From Botryosphaeria dothidea (Eukaryota; Ascomycota; Dothideomycetes; Botryosphaeriales; Botryosphaeriaceae): a stretch of DNA of 64,000 bases. The DNA is taken from assembly GCA_011503125.2 (NCBI GenBank), contig WWBZ02000062.1, positions 3,038,001 to 3,102,000 on the forward strand. Reading direction: 5' to 3'. Shown here in pieces: positions 11,030 through 23,490 of the stretch. The position numbers and the translations under genes were made by a program. Numbering within the stretch: position 1 is the stretch's first letter; each line of letters starts with the position of its first letter. Under the pieces are notes generated by a model. It was not told the DNA's origin. It ran no database searches and saw nothing but the letters and a program-made list of their open reading frames with translations.

Positions 11030-13084
11030 TCAAACATATCGCATTCTCCGCGCTACCAAGAGGCAAGTCACCACAAACGTGCACATGACTCCCAGGATCC
11101 CAAAGAACCACCCAAGACTGCTGCTGTTTACGCCAGGGACGGGCACGTTCATGCCAAACAGACCGCAAATCAAGTTGAGCGGGACAAGGATGGTGGCAAT
11201 GACCGTGATCTTCCCGAGCATCTCGTTGACAGCATTGCCTTGACTCAGGCTATCGACTGAGATCTGTGCCAAGTAATTGGAGTGGCTTCGGGACAGCATC
11301 TTTTCGAAGTGGGACAAATTGCTCATCATGGTGACGACGTGATCCTGGATGTCGCTGAGATAGAGGCCGACATCACCACGAGGAGCAACACTGTACTGCT
11401 CATTGCAGCGCTTCGCGAAGCCCTTGATAACATCTGCCTTGCCGCCGAGGAGGCGCATCATGGACATGACTTTCTTGCGACATTCTCCAATGGCGCGGAG
11501 AATGATGCGAGAGTCCTCGGCACGCGCAGTGAACACCTGATCTTCGATGGCATCGGTTTCGTGCTCAATGTCGCGAATAACGGGGCCGAAGGAGTCAACA
11601 ATGTCGTCACTAGAGGTAGAAGGATTAGCAAGATACAGATGATCATAGCTATTTGGGAGGGCTTACATAAGGGCATAGCAAACCCAGTCAGCGCTGAGGG
11701 AGATGTAATCCTTAAGACGGCTGATTCTCTTTCTGACGTTGGCGGCATGTGGATTCGGGGCGAAAGTGAAAGTCAGCAAGCCCTCACGGAAGACTACGGC
11801 ATAGACGTTGACAGGTTCCATGAACTCTTCGCTCTCGTTGTCCATTTGGTAGAATGAACGGAAACAGACGAAGTAGTAGGAGCGGAACAGCTCGACTTTC
11901 TCGCGCGCCTCCTGGGTCAGAATATCCTCGCGCGTGAGCGGGTGGACACCGAAAGCCTTGCAGATGGCAAAGACCTCCTCCTCCGTTGGACTGAGCATGT
12001 CAAGCCACCACATACCAGAATCCTCCGGGAGCTCGAAAAGGTCACGGAAAGACTCTCCAGGCATAAGGAGGCCACCAAGATCAGTCGCATGGATGGTGTC
12101 ATCCATCTCGGAAGAGAAGAACGCCCATCTATTGGCATGTGCCTCGTGTTGAGCGGTCAGATGACCCGGGTTCTCAATATCCACGACCTTCTCTTCATCC
12201 AAATCAGTTCCACTGTCAGCAGGGCGTTCGTAGTGCTCAATGCCATCTCCGACAATCTTCGGAATAGAATGCATGGACGACTTCCGGCGGAGATCGTGGA
12301 AGACTTTCGGCTTAGAGCGGTGGCTGTTCATGCTCGCCTTGCTCTGTTTGCGGGAGAGCTGAACGACAGGGGTCTTGGTTTGGTTCGAGGCGATGAACTC
12401 CTCCAGTTCCTCGAAATCGATCTTGTAGGTATTATTCGATTCCTCGACAGGGAAGCATACATCCTCCTCAACCGAACTGCGACGCGACATGGTATCGTTG
12501 ACGGTGCCATGGCGGCTTTCCTCGCTGAAAGTTGGACGGCGCCTGTGGGTTCCCTGGGAAACTGTGCGCTGGAGGCGCAGGTCGATATCAGATCCTGGCC
12601 GTTGGCTGTTGATGGTGCCGGCGCGGTCTCGGCGACGTGGATCAGCAAAAGCATCGACCGAGTTCGGTGGAGAGACGGAGCCGGTAGACTTGGAAGAAGC
12701 GCGGGATCTGGAAGATTTCTCCAATTGCACATCTCTGGGCCGGCGGAAAGTCTCCCTCCTGGCCATGGGGCTTATAGATCCGCGCCGACCAAAAAAGGCG
12801 TGGTTGTCTCCATTATCGCTAGGGCTCTTGTCGTCGTCCACAACCGCGCTTTCGAAATCCCTTGCTACCATACCCTGGCGTTCCAATGCGTCGTTCACGG
12901 ACAGAAGATCGGGTCTCGCGGGCCGGGGAGAAGCAATGCTCGTGACAGTGCCTCGGCGCGAGCGCGAAGGGGAAGCGGTGTCGACTCGCGGCATCGACTC
13001 AGGCTGGTGGCGGTGGTCGTCGAGTTCAGACACCGGAGTGCTGAATCTCGTGGGGTAGTGCTCGGATCTTGGAGTGTCGGTCAT
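11030..13084 (-). CDS. CorA-type magnesium transporter (ALR/MNR2 group)
   Basis: This is a membrane Mg2+ transporter of 665 residues. The exons are 13084-11667 and 11609-11030. The 57-base intron (GTAAGC donor, CTCTAG acceptor) restores CYALIDDIVDSFGPV. The N-terminal 250 or so residues are Ser/Arg-rich and look disordered and cytoplasmic, as in fungal ALR/MNR2 proteins. The CorA domain follows (WWLDMLSPTEEE, GVHPLTREDI, FRSYYFVCFRSF). It ends with two membrane helices; the first carries the signature GMN at about residues 625-627, in CGLFGMNVPVPG. Extended N-termini of this kind occur in the yeast vacuolar Mnr2 and plasma membrane Alr proteins, and the sequence does not decide between those sites. 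The gene is divergent from SPC1. The long open frames on the opposite strand are shadows. Confidence 0.93.
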
Positions 13085-14498
13085 TTTGCTAGCTTGCGCA
13101 GAGCTTGTTTCTGATTTTCGGGGCTAAAATTATCGCGAAACTTTTCCCTGATTGTATGCGCGGCGAACGAGTCCAGCGGCCAAGTGCGGCGTGTATTTGG
13201 CGAGCCGCTTGTGAGCGCTCACCGCGTGAGGGAGGTCAACTTGACTGATTGGCTTCGCGTAGGGTTCTGCCCTACACTAAGCCGTGCGATGAAAGTTTGA
13301 GGTAAGTAATTACCTCCCACCGACGCCACCGAGAGCGTATGGATTGCGAGTGTTTGTGGTCAGCGCGAGTGCGAGTGTCTTGTCGAGTACCGAAGACCAG
13401 TTATGGACTATTAGCCGCGCTTTAGTGACGTAGTTCAGCAATGCACTTCTGAGTTACGTACGGCTTCTTATCGCCTCCACAGACCCAAATGCGTGGGCCG
13501 AGAAGGGGGAAAATGAAAGAGAAGCTAAGGACCTGAGTGCCCGCCAACTTGGTGGTGTTGATGCTGCAAGACGCCGAGGCGCCTGAGGAAAAGTGATCGG
13601 GAGCGAAAGGGTGAGGAGCGCGGAGCTCGTCGGAGGCGCGATTAGGCGCACGAAGTCGTGGTCAGCGAAAGCGACCGGTCGCCACGGCTACGGAGTATCG
13701 TCCGGTTGTTGAGACCGTGCGTGACGTCGACACCGGTCCACGGGGGACGGAGTAGGTTGGAGTTACCGATGCAGAGGCAGACGCTTTATAGGTATCGCAC
13801 AGGTTTCGCGGAGGGCGTGAAGAGGTGGGCGGTGCGAAGAAAAGGTCCTTGGTGGACGGAGGTTGTTGCAGTGGGAAAGAGGAGAAAGAGCGGGCGGAAC
13901 TGGTGCAGCTGAAAGATTTGTGCTTGGCTCGTTACGCGGGAGCCTCAGCCGACTTGCGCTGAGCTTGTCTTAGCCCAGACCCAGTGGGCTCGACCCAACA
14001 CCGCATCGGGGACCACAAGGCTCGAAAATCGGCACGCTCTCGTTGGTCGACCGGCATGCTTTGTGCCGGTGCATGTGAGTCATTTACTTTCTGCGCGGGA
14101 CATCTACAGAGCGCCGTCGAAGTAACGCAAGCCCTGGCTTGATGAGGCGGCTCAGCTTCCGGGCTGACAGGGGGGCATAGCAACCAAGGCTTAGCGCCAA
14201 AGAACGACGGTTCCCTTCATGGGCGAAACTGGGCTGGAACGACGTTTTTGGAAGCTGATACCCTCATACAGACGGCAGTATTGATAGGAATTGTCATGTG
14301 CTTGTGTCTGAAAACTTGTTCCGACAAGTCGTGCAGGTGTCAAGCTTGTGTTGCAGTCTGTAGATACCACTGTGCCTGGCGGCGGCCCAAACGATCCTGC
14401 CGAAGACCCGCGCACGAGCCAACCTCATCCCGACGAGCAGAGACGTAGCTTCATCATCACCTACGATCATCTCTGCTGCTGCACAACCGCTACCCGCC
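13085..14498. promoter_or_regulatory. Divergent intergenic region between CorA and SPC1 genes
   Basis: This 1.4-kb region separates two divergent genes and must hold both promoters. No clear TATA box stands out for either gene, which fits housekeeping genes. The small frames inside show no protein character. Confidence 0.5.
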
Positions 14499-14897
14499 AT
14501 GGCTGACGACCTACTGGAGAAGGCGCGCGACATATTCGAGGGCCAGATTGTGAGCTTTCCCCGGCCGAAATCTCCTCAAAATCTAACCGGCCATGTAGGA
14601 CTTCGATGGCCAGCGCCTCGCCGAGCTCTTGACCACCGCGCTGCTCACCACCGCCGGCGTAAGCCCTATCCTTACCGCAATTCTGCCTCTTCCGTTTCTG
14701 ACTCCACCCAGATTGTCGCTTTTGTCGTCGGCTACTCCACCCAAGACATCGCCCTTGCCCTCTGGATCCTCCTTGCCGGTGCCGCCCTCACTTTTGTCGC
14801 CGTTGTTCCGCCTTGGCCTTTCTTCAACAAGAATGCCGTGGACTGGCTTCCTCCGCAATCGGCCGGCCTGAATGGAGTGGAGGTCGAGGTGACATGA
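14499..14897 (+). CDS. SPC1: Signal peptidase complex subunit SPC1
   Basis: This is the small non-catalytic subunit of the ER signal peptidase complex, which removes signal peptides from secreted proteins. The exons are 14499-14549, 14599-14658 and 14712-14897, giving 98 residues, close to the usual 80-110. Both introns (49 and 53 bases) have GTGAGC and GTAAGC donors. The spliced protein reads IDFDGQRLAELL, then two membrane helices (about residues 26-44 and 49-70). Between them lies GYSTQDIALALW, and after them the conserved VPPWPFF and DWLPP. The N- and C-termini face the cytosol in known members. Without splicing the conserved N-terminal part is lost. It converges with RBX1, 300 bases away. 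Confidence 0.95.
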   Translation: MADDLLEKARDIFEGQIVSFPRPKSPQNLTGHVGLRWPAPRRALDHRAAHHRRRKPYPYRNSASSVSDSTQIVAFVVGYSTQDIALALWILLAGAALTFVAVVPPWPFFNKNAVDWLPPQSAGLNGVEVEVT

Positions 14898-15197
14898 TCA
14901 CAAAGGATACAAAACTTGGGGCGTTTGCTAGTTCTGAGCACCATCATAAGAGGCGTTTCACGGCGCAAATAATGAATTGAAGCCTTGTTTGAATATTCGG
15001 TCTACAATGCTTAGAGCTGAAGTACCCTTATGCCGGAGCATAGACCTGTTTGCGCTACGCGCAAGCCTGGAACGCCGTATTGTGCACCGCCATCAATCCA
15101 TCCTCGTCGCAGTCATGCATCTTTTCCTCCTTCGTCATCGATTATGCGGAATCCGGCGATCGCGTCCTGGTGAAACTCTGAACTGACTTGACCTCCT

Positions 15198-15730
<533 letters not shown>

Positions 15731-16439
15731 GACGCACGCTGGAGGTTGTGGCGGTGCGAGGGAATAGGAAGGACTTGGGTGTTGGCAAGGTCAGGGCGTT
15801 GGGCGGATGACGCTGGCGGTGGCGGGGTCAACGCAGACGTGGAGCTGAGCTGGCGCGAAGGTGTGGGACGTGGAAAGTAACGGGTGGATTGCACGCGCAG
15901 AGGAGGGTTATTTAGTTAGTTGGTCGCGCAAGTGACTGCTTGGAGCGGCGTTTGCAACAACAGGCAGCACCGCGTGTGAGCTTCAGCAGGCGGGCAGTCA
16001 CACTTGAGCGCGCAAGCTCCGCCGCGGACGGGAACGGGCTCCAGCCGCCGCATTCCTTGGCTGACCCATCCGGCGCTATTCCGCTCCTGGCTGCAATTTG
16101 CACGTGCACGACTCGTAACAAGAAGCAGCGCCCGTCGGTGCCCATCCCGCGACCGCACCACTCACCAACCCACCTTCTCTCTGGTCATGACGCTTCAAGC
16201 CAGCCTTACTTCCACCGATTCACCATTCTTATACATGTCCACCACTTGCGCGCCATCGACCACGACCATCAACTCGACCTCTCGACCCCCGCCACTCCTG
16301 CAAACGCGCACATAACAACACACCTCCGAACCCCAGCACACGCACTACGTCACTCGACCGTCGGCCTCCAGCTATTGAGTCGCGCTCCTGATAGCTCCCA
16401 GCTCCCATATCCTTTTCACTTCGTTGCGACCGCTGCGAC
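15731..16439. promoter_or_regulatory. Divergent region between RBX1 and PNRC-like genes
   Basis: This 709-base region lies between two start codons pointing away from each other. The right half is C- and A-rich on the plus strand, as is common in long fungal 5' leaders. It contains several short upstream frames before the PNRC-like start. No clear TATA box is seen. Confidence 0.5.
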
Positions 16440-17999
16440 ATGTCCGCAGTTATGACGACGCCCTCCAAGGGCCCCAAGACTCAACACCGCCACAGCAAGA
16501 GCGAAACACCCGCCCGGGCTGTTTCCAACCCCACCGACTCATATGCGACCCCCGCAAGGTCAAACCAGCGTCGCCAAGGCAGGAATCGCAACAATTTCGA
16601 TCACAACCAACACCTGTCGCATCCCACTGCGAGCGCCTCCGACCCAGCCTTGGTGCAAGGCTATATGAGCGCCGGCTACAATGAGCAGAGTAACAGGAAG
16701 AAGTCGAATCGCTACGACGGTTCTGTCTCGGACAGCCCAGCCCCTGCGATGAATAACAACAAGAACCGCCGTGGTCGTCGCGATCGTCAATCTACCCCCG
16801 CTCAGGGCGGCTCCCCGCCAAAGCACAACGCTGTCTTGAACGTAGGCACCCCTGCCAGAGACAACGCTTATGCTGGTCCAGCTTTCCATGCCTCTCCTGC
16901 TGCTTCTGCCCTTCCCATGCCCAAATTCTTTTCCAAGTCAGTTCCCGCGAACAACGCTCCTGCCACTATGCAGACTCGCCTCGACCAAGAGTCTGATAGC
17001 AGTGGCACCAGCGAGAAGAGTGATTCCCCTCCTTTTGTGGGAGCAACCCCCGTCGAAAGGATTCCGCCTCCCCGCAAGGAAGAGTCTCCCTTGGACCTTT
17101 TCTTCAAGGCAGACCGCGAGGAGAAGGCTAAGAAGGCTAGCCTTTTGGGTACTGCTACGCCCCCTGGCAAGAGCCCCGCCCCAGTTAATGGACGTAACCA
17201 CACCAGACACGTTTCCAACAACAACGATAACAACAACGGACGCGGCATCTTCAATATGGAGATGGATGGTGGCTACGCATCGACCCCAAAGCCTCCTTCG
17301 CCAAGTCCAGCTCATCGCATGTCCGCTGGTAGGGCAGTCACCGCTCCTTCAAACATTCCGAGAACCACCGCTCAGGAATCCGATTCTTACCCGCAAGCGT
17401 TAAAAGATCTGTTTTCTTCTTCCAAGAAATCTGCTCAGTCTCCTATGGCCAACGGATTCACCGGTACTCCGACCCAGCATGGCCAGGAATTCCATACTCC
17501 ATCTCCTTTTTACCGCCCCAGTCCTGGACCAAGGCAAGTTTCTGGCGGTCCTCGCACTCCTGCAGGTCAGACTACTTTGGAGGCCAATCCTTACTACTAT
17601 GGTAATCGCAATCTATCCCCTCTTTTCCAGGCTGCCAAGGGTGATTCTGCCAAGCGTTCTTCGTCTCTTCGCCAGGAGCTGGACTCTTCCGCATCTACTC
17701 AGAACCGCGTGGAACTTCCTGTGATCCACTCTGAATCTATTCCCACTACCCCTTCTCGCCCTATGGCGGGCAAGCCGGACCCGTCCGCATTTTCACGCGA
17801 CTTTTTGAATGCTCATATCCAGCAGTCTGGTCCCCAGGAACCTCTTTCTGTTCCCTACACGAACCACCCGGGCTTGAGGTCACCATTTACCCACACGGCC
17901 TCTACCGCTACTCCTCGCGAGGGATCGCCTGCTGCCGACACGAAGCTCATGGAGAACGATTTGAAGCGCATTCTCAAGCTTCAGCTTGTTGATACGTAG
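16440..17999 (+). CDS. PNRC/Edc1-like proline-rich protein, probably decapping-linked
   Basis: This is a single-exon protein of 519 residues that looks mostly disordered and is rich in Ser, Pro, Asn and Thr. One conserved element stands out at residues 144-169: YAGPAFHASP, ALPMPKFFSKSVP. This is the PNRC-type motif. In human PNRC2 and yeast Edc1/Edc2 the LPxP core binds the EVH1 domain of Dcp1 and stimulates mRNA decapping. Further conserved-looking parts are SPLDLFFKADREEKA (about 218-233) and ALKDLF (about 321). A C-terminal helix, MENDLKRILKLQL, is also present. The decapping role is inferred from the motif only. Fungal members are often annotated as proteophosphoglycan because of their composition. 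Confidence 0.75.
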   Translation: MSAVMTTPSKGPKTQHRHSKSETPARAVSNPTDSYATPARSNQRRQGRNRNNFDHNQHLSHPTASASDPALVQGYMSAGYNEQSNRKKSNRYDGSVSDSPAPAMNNNKNRRGRRDRQSTPAQGGSPPKHNAVLNVGTPARDNAYAGPAFHASPAASALPMPKFFSKSVPANNAPATMQTRLDQESDSSGTSEKSDSPPFVGATPVERIPPPRKEESPLDLFFKADREEKAKKASLLGTATPPGKSPAPVNGRNHTRHVSNNNDNNNGRGIFNMEMDGGYASTPKPPSPSPAHRMSAGRAVTAPSNIPRTTAQESDSYPQALKDLFSSSKKSAQSPMANGFTGTPTQHGQEFHTPSPFYRPSPGPRQVSGGPRTPAGQTTLEANPYYYGNRNLSPLFQAAKGDSAKRSSSLRQELDSSASTQNRVELPVIHSESIPTTPSRPMAGKPDPSAFSRDFLNAHIQQSGPQEPLSVPYTNHPGLRSPFTHTASTATPREGSPAADTKLMENDLKRILKLQLVDT

Positions 18000-20275
18000 T
18001 TTAGCTGGCGTTTTTCGATGCTGCGGATATCTTGGATCTGGAGTTTTGCCTGCCTCATTTTCCGGATCCGTCGACTACATTTTTTTTTTTCCGAATTCGT
18101 CGACCACGATATCTGCGTCACGATTTAGACTCATGCAAGTCTCTTTGGTTCTTTCCACGGACGTACAATTCATGGTGTCCGGAATTTCTGCTACCTAAGG
18201 ATTTCAAGATACCTTTTTGTAATTGTACTAGAGCACTCATCAGTCTCGACACTACTTCAATTTCTTTGCTTTGCTTTTTGTCGTTTTCGTTTAGTACTAT
18301 TCTTTCTTGGGTGGAGTTGCATCTGGGGCGTCATCACTGGGCGGGTTCCGGGATATTTCTTCATGGACCTGAGTCCACGTCATACCTTCACGGTTCCGGC
18401 ACGTTTTGTGATTTAGGACTTGGCATGGCGAGGGACTGACTGGTGTCCGGCTGGTGTCTGACTGCTTTCTCTGGGTCTCTGCTGGGTCACGCTCTGGCGT
18501 TTTCTTGGTTCTGCACCTAAGGCGTTTCTCATCGTGTTGGCGTTCATTGTTTCTTGTTTTCTTCGCTTTCCTTTCGTAAATATTTTCCCCTAATTCGCTC
18601 GTTTTGCCATAGCTTCACCCTTTCTCCCCTTCATACCCACATGGCACATCTGCCTCCTTTTTCTTTTGTCATCGTTACCGCGGGGAGTAAAACGGAAAGA
18701 GCTTGCGCATGGATTATGGACGTTTTACCAACATTCTCTGGAGTCCATTGGGTTAAGAGTCTGGACGATACCCCCTTTCTACGATGGTTTTTTTCTTATC
18801 AAAGGATGTTTGGAAACTACCGCCGGGCTGGATTTGAACATGCCTGCGGTGGTTCTTCTTAGGTTTTCAGTCCCGAATAGAGTATTCGTGGACAGATGGA
18901 CGAACGGGTATCAACAAAAGAAAAAGGGTATCATGAGGCTGGGGAAAAGGGATACAAAAAAAGAAAAAAAAATAGGACATAGGTATCTAATCAAGGATAT
19001 TATATGTCTAGCTTGGTCCCTTGTAGGTGTGAGATTGGTAGGTGCTCTCTCTGCTTCGTCGTCTTACGTTTTTGAACTCTGTGGCTCTTCTGTTCAAGCC
19101 ATGCTGGCAATTCCTACGGTGTTGCTCGAGAAAACGACGCCGGTCTGTGTTAACCTCCCTACCACTCGGTTCTGCTGTAAGTGATCAAATACACCATTAG
19201 AGTTTGTGCCTGGGCGATTGCTGAAGGCATTATACTTTTCGCCAAGATTGGTAGGTGAGTCTACGAGCAGCTGCGTGTCTTTCAGTGATCATATAGGCTT
19301 CTTTTTTCCACTATGAAAGGCAAGACAAGTTGTACTCTTTGAAGGCCAAATCTGTTTCATGACAACCTCATTCTTAGTAATAAACATCCTAAAACAAGCA
19401 ATATTGTTTAGATACGTCCCCAACGCACATTTTGAGACGCATCATGAACAACGTGGTGGCCTAACACGAAGTAACCCCGTCCCTCTAATTTCACGAGAAA
19501 CTTCTAGTCTTCGCTCTTACGTCTAGAAGTATATCAACACAACAGAGCAAGATCATAGTCCCTCCCAGCAACACTCCAGGGAACGCTCCGCCAAAAGAAA
19601 AAGCAGGCAAAACATCCCACAAACATGAGACTTGACGTGTCTTTTGTGGGTTGTTGTGAAGGAGGTGGTTCGAGAGGTCGATGTTGGGTTGGATTTTGCT
19701 GCATTGACTGTCATGTGTGGGAGCGCTGCACAGTTGTTTTTTAGGATGTGGACATTGGCATGGGTGAATGTTTGCTTCGGAACCATCACTCAATGGAGAA
19801 ACTTTAATCCTGCCGCAGCACCATTTCATTGTCTTCCTTCGATGACTTGCAAACAAATTCAATAGAAAAAGCACTCAATATTGCCAGCGTAGCTATGGAA
19901 GACGTAGGAGTGACTGCAATGCTTTCAGACTTAGACCACTTTCATAGACTACCAGTATTATTCATCGGCAAGCTCGGCCACAATTTAAGATCTGCGTCGC
20001 CACCAGCACATCATTCCTGAAGCCGAATTCATTATTTTTGACCTTCAAAGACCTGACTGGTATGTCTTTCATGGATAATGTTGTCCCAGACATCATGTTG
20101 ATGCTGTCGTTCCCAGAGCAAACATTTCATTGTCCACCGAGACCACTTCCACAACACAAATGAAGAGCATTCATCAGTAGATATCAAAGCACCGAATGGC
20201 AGTCTAATAGCATCTTCCTCACTGCAACACTTTAATTCCTTTTGTTGCGTTCATATACCGTCAATCACGCTGTAC
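18000..20275. other. Intergenic stretch after the PNRC-like gene
   Basis: The first 900 bases are T-rich on the plus strand and probably include the 3' untranslated region. The remaining frames are short and unconvincing. Confidence 0.45.
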
Positions 20276-20572
20276 TTGTCTTCCATTATCTTCCCGGATC
20301 TGTCACGTACCCAAGAAATGATGATCACAGCATCTAACATGGCGGACTACGGCGTATTGGGACTTCTCATCTTTATGACATATTTCACGTTCTGCTTTCT
20401 ACGGGAGTGGGGTATGGCAAAATTCATCGTTGCGTTCGGATATGGGGCGTTCCTGGGCTGGTTGGTTCTCAAATGGCTGACGGTTCAACACTGCCGCCAA
20501 TTCGTCATCCTCCCTTTCCACATGCAGTGGCTCCAGGAGTCTGTAGAAGATATTGTAATTCGCAACATCTAG
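20276..20572 (+). CDS. Possible small membrane protein, hypothetical
   Basis: This is an open frame of 98 residues, or fewer if it starts at the internal NMADYG methionine. It has two hydrophobic segments, GVLGLLIFMTYFTFCFL and FIVAFGYGAFLGWLVL, with a short charged loop between them. I do not recognise a family. A donor-like GTAAGT lies about 40 bases after the stop in another frame, so the true gene model may splice. It may be a chance frame. Confidence 0.25.
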   Translation: MSSIIFPDLSRTQEMMITASNMADYGVLGLLIFMTYFTFCFLREWGMAKFIVAFGYGAFLGWLVLKWLTVQHCRQFVILPFHMQWLQESVEDIVIRNI

Positions 20573-21670
20573 ATGAAGCTGAGGCTCGAGGAGGGGTGAA
20601 GCGTAGAGAGGTAAGTAAAGCCTACAACGCAGGTAGCTTATGCCGTGCTACATTCCCATCGATTCACAATATAGCTGACCAAAGATTAGGGAATCATGCA
20701 GGCCTTGCGACTGGAACATTCCGGGCTCAGAATCAGGGCTTCGTTGATGCGAGAATATATTGGCGGAACATCATACTGGGATCTTCCTTCTTCCCACACA
20801 TTATCTTTCTTTTGTAAGTACCCATGAACATTGTTCAACTGAGTCCCCAACTCCGAGCGCGAGGTCGTTGTCCGTCAACTACATACCACCAAAAGCAGAA
20901 GACATGCAGCATGCAGTACTTGAGTGTAACATTGCCAGCGGGTCAAACAGCTTCACCACCACATGATTTTCCTTGAAGTCAATAGTTTACATCCATACTT
21001 ACACTTATTTCCCAAGATCCACATGTGTGTTTGTTTAGAAGCCATAATTGAAGCCCCATTACCCTCCACGCTTTTGCTTCCCGGTCCACAACTGAAGGCA
21101 TTGACGTTTTTTGCGCCCAACAAAATACATGCAACTTGAAGTGACAAAATTGGGCGCTACGCGATATCCGAAGTTCTTCAGCGGTACTTTCTCCCGTGTG
21201 AAGACAAAACAAGCCCTCCAACAAAGCAACTTCCATTTACGGTTACTCCCAACGGCCGCACGAGCCCGCTTTGGCCTCGGCCCCGCCCACGCCCACCCGA
21301 CCACCTCATCCCAAACTTCAGCACAAAGGACGACGCGGCAATCTCACTTCTCGGAGCATTTCCACGCGCATAAATTCTCCGGCCGCCACGAACCATTGCC
21401 TTCTACCGTCCCTGCACGCCCCTCCCCCTCCTCAGCCCTCGGATCCGCGCATTCGTCAGCTCCCCCTCCACACCCCTGCCGCCGATCGTGGGTCGTCCTT
21501 AACTCGAAGCAGGCCGCAGCCTCCGAGAACAGGACCACACCCTCTTTTTTCCCTCGTCCGTTGGGGGCCAAGATGGGGAGCATGAGACCACCTCAGGACG
21601 ATCCAGGCCGCCCCGCGCCGGAAATTTTTCTTGTCATGACAGGGGTGTAGGCGTCGCCGCGGCGGGGTGC

Positions 21671-21677
21671 TATAAAG
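21671..21677 (+). promoter_or_regulatory. TATA box of the dehydrogenase gene
   Basis: TATAAAG lies 86 to 92 bases before the ATG at 21763, in a GC-rich surrounding. Confidence 0.6.
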
Positions 21678-21762
21678 AAGCGGCTCCCGCTCAACGGGAT
21701 GCCTTGAACGTCCTCATACATCCTCCGCCCGAAAGAAAGAGCAAGGAGTCGATTTCGAACAG

Positions 21763-22699
21763 ATGGCAGACCACGCCCGCCGCCTCGCGCCCGGCCGCTC
21801 CCTCGAGGGCAAGCTCGCCATCGTCTCCGGCGGCTCGCGCGGCATCGGCGCCGCCGTCGCGCGCAACCTCGCGGCCAAGGGCTGCGCGCTCGTCCTGAAC
21901 CACGCGTCCGCCTCGTCCGACGCCGCCGCCGCCGCGCTCGCGCAAGAGCTCGCCGCGGCGCACGGCGTGCGCGCGGTGCCCGTGCGCGCCGACATCAGCA
22001 CGGAGGCAGGCTGCGCAGCGATCGTCGCGGCCGCGAAGGGGGGCGAGAGCGAGTTGCGCGTTGACATTCTGATCAACAATGCGGGCGTGCAGTCGAAGGC
22101 GTTTCTGGGGGAGTTGAAGGTCGAGGAGTGGGAGCGCGTGTACCGGATCAACGTGCTGGGGACGATGCTGTTGACGCAGGCGGTGCTGCCGTACTTGCCG
22201 TGGGATCGGAGCGGGAGGATCGTGAATATGAGCAGCATTGTGAACAGTCAGGTACGCATCCCTGTTCCCACTCGGCTGGACTCTGGGAGAATAAGGCGGA
22301 CGGTTGGCTTACTCGTGTGTGCAGGGAATGGTTGGGTACAGCATTTATGGAGGCACCAAGGGCGCCATCGAGGCCATGACGCGCGTGTGGGCGAAGGAGC
22401 TGGGAGAGCGCGCGACCGTCAATGCCGTCAACATCGGGCCGACCATGACGGATATGTACCAGGACATCCCGATTGAGATCCTAGCTGAGGTGCTCGAGTC
22501 GTACATGCCCACCGCACCGCTGGCCAAGGCGCGCGACAATGATACCGACCGGATGAAGTGGTTCGCGCAGAAGCTGGGCGGCAGACCTGGGTACGCGGAG
22601 GAGGTCGCCGGAGTGGTGGCTATGCTGTGTTCGCCGGACAGTGGCTGGACGACGGGAGATTTGGTCGGTGCCAATGGGGGTGGAAGACCGAGCTATTAG
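21763..22699 (+). CDS. Short-chain dehydrogenase/reductase
   Basis: This is an NAD(P)H-dependent oxidoreductase of the classical SDR family, 287 residues. The exons are 21763-22251 and 22325-22699. The 73-base intron has a GTACGC donor and a TGTGCAG acceptor. The cofactor motif is SGGSRGIG at residues 22-29. NNAG is at 105-108, the catalytic Ser in MSSIVN near 157-158, and Y171 and K175 in YGGTKG. The spacing fits an active enzyme. The second exon ends with GVVAMLCSPDSGW and the terminal GGRPSY. The sequence resembles 3-oxoacyl-ACP-reductase-like fungal SDRs. The substrate is not predictable. The coding sequence is very GC-rich at third codon positions. No partner enzymes lie beside it. Confidence 0.9.
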
Positions 22700-23490
22700 A
22701 GGATAAGGAGGGTTAGTTGATGGAGAGATGGCGCTGGTGACGGGCCGCAGATGGACGAAACAATATCAATGCCCACTGTTTGTCCTCCTGCTCTGAGAAT
22801 GAGTAGTCTGAATATAATACCCGTGCTGGACCGAGGGGTGGCAGGACAATGCCGAGCACCAAATACGGCCAATGAGCATAATGCAAATTTTATTGGTCAA
22901 TACGTCATCTTATTGAATCGCTACCTTCTGCTACGTATGCATGTTTACGATTGGTTTTGCTTTGCAGCGTTCGCTGTTGCATGTGCGATCATACCAATGA
23001 GGAATGGTCGTTGTTTGGGCACCTCCGAACGAGCCGTATTAGGTAAAGAAGCCCTCGGAGCTTCCCAAAGCTTATTCAAACATCAAAAGAGTCTCAGCCT
23101 GTATGTATAAACGACGGAGTTTGCAGAAGTGATCCCCTGGGAATTTTTGCTATTCACAGCCTGGAGTCGCATCGTTTTACCGTCCTTTGTATGTAGAAGC
23201 TTGTTGCGGAGTCGTCAGCTCCAAGCGGTACGGGATCTTCTTTGATGCCATTATTATTCGTGGCTGTATACAGAGGTAGGATGGCTGAGTGAGATGCCGT
23301 CAATGTACTGTCCGAAACAAAATATCATCAGGTCTATAGGAACACATCCATCTACGCTCTATGACCCACCTGGAAGTCTATGTACATTCAGTGTTACATT
23401 ACCGGAGCTTCAAAAAGGATAAAGTACAATCTAGAACGCCTTGACTTACTGAAGAAATACAGGCCTGCCCCAACACCGACTTTCAAAACA
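22700..23490. other. Intergenic stretch between convergent genes
   Basis: This is AT-richer than its flanks. It holds the 3' ends of the dehydrogenase and of the minus-strand F-box-like gene. I see no gene. Confidence 0.5.

Noticed and set aside
11942..13114. 390-codon open frame on the plus strand
   Set aside because: It is antisense to the CorA first exon and contains no domain or splice logic.
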